DNA of 64,000 bases from Actinomadura kijaniata NBRC 14229. GTDB lineage: Bacteria > Actinomycetota > Actinomycetes > Streptosporangiales > Streptosporangiaceae. Made by a program: the position numbers and the translations under genes. The stretch lies in the NCBI RefSeq assembly GCF_001552175.1, contig NZ_BCQR01000030.1, positions 1-64,000 on the forward strand. The letters are read 5' to 3'. A model generated the notes under the pieces. The model saw only the letters and a program-made list of their open reading frames with translations. It was not told the origin of the DNA and searched no databases. Below, in pieces: positions 60,931 through 64,000 of this stretch; position 1 is the first letter of the stretch, and each line of letters opens with the position of its first letter.

Positions 60931-62426
60931 CCGCGCGCGTGCCGCGCCTGGCACTGCTCGACCCCGTACAGGACGCCGAGCGTGAACGCCTCGTCCAGCG
61001 TGCGCGGCCGGGCGGCCGCCAGGTGCTCCATCGCGATGACGGCGTCCTGGTGCTCGCCGAGCACGGTCTGGATGCGCTTGGCGCGCTTTGCGTAGGCCTT
61101 GGCGTCGTCGCCGAGCACCGGCCGGGCGAGCTCGGCGACGTAGCGGACGCGCTTGGCGGCCTTGCGGACCTCGTGCCAGGCGGTCTCCGGATCCTCGGCC
61201 GTCGCGATGGCCTCGTGCGCCCCCTCCATCCGCCGCCACGCCTTCTCGACCAGCTTCGGAAACTCCTTGACCGCCTGGCGCCCGGCGGCCTTCCCGGCGA
61301 ACGGCGGGTCGGAGACCAGGGCGTCCAGCGCGTCCAGCAGGGCGAAGTAGCGGGGCTCCTTGAGGGCGGCGTGCAGCCGCCGGTACGCGGCGCGTTCCCG
61401 CTTCGCGATGTCCTCCAGCCAGGCGGGGACGGTGTCGTCCTCCAGGCGCTCGGTGAACCGCATCCGCAGCACCTCAAGGTCGCGGACCTCGCCCAACCGG
61501 TCGGCCAGCCACTTCAGCTCGGCCTTCAGCGGGGCGACGCGCTCGGCGTCGAACAGCGACCTGGCGGTCTGCAGCGCGCTGCGCGTCCGCCGCGTCGCGA
61601 CCCGCATCTTGTGCACGGCGTCGAACTCGGACAGCCGCACCTTCGGGTCGTACTCCAGCACCGCGTCCACCTGCGCGGCCAGGTAGGCGACCACGGCCTC
61701 GCCCGCCGTGGGCTCGCCCTCCAGCCCGGCCCGCGCGCTCGCGCGGACCTCCTTCGGCGTGGGGCGCGCGATGGCGTCGTTCAGCAGCCGGCCCAGCTTG
61801 GAGGAGCTCTCGGCGCGCTTCGCCCCGGCCTTGCGCAGCTTCTTCCCGGCGGCCTTCAGCAGCTCGGGCGGTCCGGCGCCGAGCTCGACCTCGATCTCCC
61901 GCCAGCGGTCGGGCTCGGCGCCGGCGCCGCCGGTCGTCTCGGCCGTCCCCTCCCCGAACGCGACGGCGGTGCCCGCGCCGTCCAGCAGGTTCGTGCCGGT
62001 CACCGCGTCGTCGGCGACCTCGGCCAGCAGGCGGCCCTCCCCGTCCAGCAGCCGCAGCACCCGCCGTTCGGTCTCCAGGGTGGCCACCAGCTCCAGCGGG
62101 GCGCCGCGCGTGTGGGCGGCGACCAGCGACGCCAGCCGCGCCGGGACCGTCCGGGACCGTCCCAGCGGGGCGCGCAGCTCGCTCTTGCTGTCGGGCCCGA
62201 CGGGCATCTTCAGGTGCCAGCCGTCGTCCTCGCCGCCGCGCCGCCGCCGCAACGTGATCCCCTGCGCGGCCAGCCGCAGGTCGGGGGTGTCGAAGTAGCT
62301 GGCGTGCAACTGGTGGATCCGGGGCTCGTCCACGGCGGCGACCCCCGGCAGACCGCTCAGATCGGGGACCGCGAACCCGGCGGCCGCGTCGTACTTCTGC
62401 TCGATCTCCAGATGCCTGTCGGCCAC
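60894..62426 (-). CDS. CYTH and CHAD domain protein
   Basis: The 510-residue protein has an N-terminal CYTH domain with the ExExK motif (HLEIEQKYD) and triphosphate-tunnel charged strands ([30 protein letters not shown]), then a CHAD domain (about 225-500, [47 protein letters not shown]). CYTH enzymes cleave triphosphates, and CHAD domains bind polyphosphate granules. Nearness to ppk1 fits polyphosphate metabolism. GTG 62426 has AAGGAG six bases upstream. Last 37 bp overlap the SARP gene. Confidence 0.93.
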   Translation of the reverse strand: MADRHLEIEQKYDAAAGFAVPDLSGLPGVAAVDEPRIHQLHASYFDTPDLRLAAQGITLRRRRGGEDDGWHLKMPVGPDSKSELRAPLGRSRTVPARLASLVAAHTRGAPLELVATLETERRVLRLLDGEGRLLAEVADDAVTGTNLLDGAGTAVAFGEGTAETTGGAGAEPDRWREIEVELGAGPPELLKAAGKKLRKAGAKRAESSSKLGRLLNDAIARPTPKEVRASARAGLEGEPTAGEAVVAYLAAQVDAVLEYDPKVRLSEFDAVHKMRVATRRTRSALQTARSLFDAERVAPLKAELKWLADRLGEVRDLEVLRMRFTERLEDDTVPAWLEDIAKRERAAYRRLHAALKEPRYFALLDALDALVSDPPFAGKAAGRQAVKEFPKLVEKAWRRMEGAHEAIATAEDPETAWHEVRKAAKRVRYVAELARPVLGDDAKAYAKRAKRIQTVLGEHQDAVIAMEHLAAARPRTLDEAFTLGVLYGVEQCQARHARGQFEAVWASIAD

Positions 62427-62616
62427 GGTGCGCTCCTTGGTCTCGGACGGCGGCGGGCCCCCGTTCCGGTCAGCATTCCACGTCGAAGAACCCGTTGGGC
62501 AGGGGAAATGAGATCGCCCCAAAGAGGACCAACCGAACCGAAAGCCGCCTGTAACCTTCGTCACTCTCCGTTCGCCGAGGGTTGACCGCCGGACCCGCCG
62601 TGCCGTTAATGACGAC

Positions 62617-64000
62617 ATGTCCAATAGAGTGTGGCCGCTGGGGATGGTCGTCCGGGGCGACGGGGTGGACCTCGCGGTCCACGAGAAGGGCGAGCCCGGC
62701 CACCCCACCGTGCTGCTGGTCCACGGCTACCCCGACACCCACGCCGTCTGGGACGGCGTCGCCGACCTGCTCGCCGACCGCCACCGCGTGGTCGTCTACG
62801 ACGTGCGCGGGGCCGGGGCCTCCACCCGGCCCGCCGGCACCGCCGCCTACCGGCTGGAGCACCTGGCGGCCGACCTGCGGGCCGTGGCGGACGCCGTCAG
62901 CCCGTCCGCGCCCGTCCACCTGGTCGGCCACGACTGGGGCGCGATCCAGTCGTGGGAGGCGGTGTGCACGACGCCCGGCCGCTTCGCCACGTTCACCTCG
63001 ATCTCCGGGCCGTGCCTGGACCACGTCGCCCACTGGACGCGGCGCGGCGCGCGGCACCCCGGCGCGCTCCTGCGGCAGGGCCTGCGCTCCTGGTACGCCG
63101 GGTTCTTCCAGACCCCGCTGCTGCCCGAGCTGAGCTGGCGCACCGGCGCGGCGGCCCGGCTGCTCGCCCGTGCCGAGGGACTGCCGGGCGGCGGCCACTT
63201 CGGCCCGACGCTCCGCGCGGACGCCGCCGCCGGGGTCGCCCTCTACCGCGCCAACATGCCCGACCGGCTGCTGCGGCCGCGCGACCGCCGCACCGACGTC
63301 CCCGTGCAACTGGTGGTGCCGGACCGCGACCGGTTCGTCACCCCGCCCATGGCCGGGTCGGCGGAGGCGTTCGCCCCCCGCCTGTGGACGCGCCGCGTCC
63401 CCGCCGGGCACTGGGCCCCGGTCACGCACCCGGAGCTGATCGCCCGCCTGGTCGCCGAGCACGTCGCGGGCGGGCCGCGTCCCAGGGCGGCGGGCGAGTT
63501 CGACGGGAGGCTCGCGGTCGTGACGGGCGCGGGCGCGGGCCTCGGCCGCGCGGCGGCCCTGGCGTTCGCCGAGCGCGGCGCCCGCGTCATCGCCGCCGAC
63601 CCGGACCTGGACGCCGCCGCCCGCACCGCCGAACTCGCCACGCTGCTCGGCCCGCGCGCCCACGCCTACCCGGTGGACGTGGCCGACGCCGGGCGGATGG
63701 AGGGGTTCGCCGCCGCCGTGCGGGCCGACCACGGGACGCCCGACCTCGTCGTGGACGGCGCGGGCGTCCTCGGGGCCCGGCTGTTCGGCGCGCAGATGGC
63801 CGAACGCGGCTTCGGCCACGTCGTCGCCGTCGCCCCGGCGGCCGTGGCCGCGCCGCTGCGCGCCGAGCTGTCCGGCTCCGGCGTCGGCGTCACGCTGGTC
63901 CGCCCCGGCGCCGTGGAGGCCGCGGCCCCGGACCGGACCGAGAGGGTCGCCGAACGGATCGTCGCCGCGGTCCGCACCGGACGCGCCACCGTTCCGGGCC
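62617..64000 (+). CDS. EphD-like alpha/beta hydrolase fused to a degenerate SDR domain, 3' end outside the window
   Basis: The visible 461 residues start with an epoxide hydrolase-like domain: oxyanion motif LLVHGYPDTHAVWDGV, nucleophile Asp in LVGHDWGAIQSW (about 108), acid in PDRDRFVTP and His in AGHWAPVTHPE. From about residue 290 an SDR domain follows (LAVVTGAGAGLGRAAALAFAERGARV). The order is that of mycobacterial EphD. The SDR half is shortened: NNAG reads DGAG, and the segments that should carry the catalytic Ser and YxxxK are missing in frame. ATG 62617 or 62644. The frame has no stop before the window ends. Confidence 0.85.
   Translation, partial: MSNRVWPLGMVVRGDGVDLAVHEKGEPGHPTVLLVHGYPDTHAVWDGVADLLADRHRVVVYDVRGAGASTRPAGTAAYRLEHLAADLRAVADAVSPSAPVHLVGHDWGAIQSWEAVCTTPGRFATFTSISGPCLDHVAHWTRRGARHPGALLRQGLRSWYAGFFQTPLLPELSWRTGAAARLLARAEGLPGGGHFGPTLRADAAAGVALYRANMPDRLLRPRDRRTDVPVQLVVPDRDRFVTPPMAGSAEAFAPRLWTRRVPAGHWAPVTHPELIARLVAEHVAGGPRPRAAGEFDGRLAVVTGAGAGLGRAAALAFAERGARVIAADPDLDAAARTAELATLLGPRAHAYPVDVADAGRMEGFAAAVRADHGTPDLVVDGAGVLGARLFGAQMAERGFGHVVAVAPAAVAAPLRAELSGSGVGVTLVRPGAVEAAAPDRTERVAERIVAAVRTGRATVPG

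Noticed and set aside
56316..62585. 2089-codon plus-strand open frame
   Set aside because: It runs through MFS, reductase, SARP and CYTH-CHAD genes in the wrong frame, with Arg/Pro/Gly-rich nonsense. The SARP and CYTH-CHAD frames carry clear domains.
1..64000. CRISPR array or large tandem repeat
   Set aside because: No regularly spaced direct repeats were seen anywhere; repeats found are hairpins, operators, coding repeats or DUF397 paralogues.

Overview
The window is very GC-rich (about 72-75% by eye) and has strong third-position GC bias, short intergenic gaps, many GTG starts and many ATGA/GTGA overlaps. It carries DUF397 proteins beside a DUF5753/Scr1-type XRE regulator, several ECF sigma factors paired with CU044_5270-family proteins, a DUF3618 plus holin-X pair, a ppk-mutT1-like pair and an AfsR/SARP regulator. 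Together these point to a filamentous actinobacterium of the Streptosporangiales/Thermomonosporaceae kind (Actinomadura-like). This placement is an inference from gene content; no rRNA is present. The only RNA gene I find is tRNA-Gly(CCC) at 30255-30325.

Layout. 1-2.7 kb: one truncated and one complete ECF sigma/CU044_5270 module. 2.7-6 kb: small membrane proteins, then an FAD oxidoreductase and a SigJ/ECF41 sigma factor behind a candidate ECF41 promoter. 6-8.9 kb: a SUKH protein, then a TetR repressor divergent from a DHA2 efflux pump with three operator copies between them. 8.9-10.7 kb: a third sigma/CU044_5270 module preceded by a ten-residue leader ORF. 10.7-16.3 kb: catabolic genes (MmyB-like regulator, dienelactone hydrolase, carboxymuconolactone decarboxylase, 3-hydroxyacyl-CoA dehydrogenase, thiolase, maleylpyruvate-isomerase-like protein). 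16.4-19.5 kb: a Scr1/DUF397 cluster (ATPase, XRE, three DUF397 genes, one DUF397 remnant) with a secreted protein. 19.6-22 kb: a nucleoside hydrolase and an unusual protein with three IF-2 C-terminal-like barrels.

22.4-36.6 kb is more core-like: EtfD-type membrane Fe-S oxidoreductase, PASTA lipoprotein, ZIP transporter, two-gene glycine betaine ABC importer, dCTP deaminase, tRNA-Gly, O-methyltransferase, a SigE-family sigma factor between two Pro/Thr-rich envelope proteins, PrmC-like methyltransferase, acyltransferase and a STAS protein. 36.6-45.7 kb is envelope and signalling: a secreted protein ending in LPVTG, an L,D-transpeptidase lipoprotein, MarR, a SpoIIE phosphatase, a response regulator/histidine kinase/receiver-phosphatase operon and a fourth sigma/CU044_5270 module. 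45.9-49 kb is an accessory patch: a frameshifted secreted-protein gene and two decayed IS5-like transposases flanking a two-gene unit (small helical protein plus HExxH metallopeptidase). 49.2-64 kb: GGCT-like and pentapeptide-repeat proteins, DUF3618/holin-X, ppk with a Nudix-histidine phosphatase, DHA2 MFS, FMN reductase, AfsR/SARP regulator, CYTH-CHAD protein and a truncated EphD-like hydrolase fused to a degenerate SDR domain.

Themes: repeated sigma/CU044_5270 modules (four within 46 kb), partner-switching signalling parts (RsbW-like ATPase, STAS, two SpoIIE phosphatases) and a polyphosphate neighbourhood (Ppk1, Nudix/SixA-like, CHAD). The best candidates for undescribed biology are the IS-flanked metallopeptidase pair, the triple IF-2-barrel protein and the EphD-like fusion that has lost its SDR catalytic motif. 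I found no CRISPR array, rRNA or integrase.
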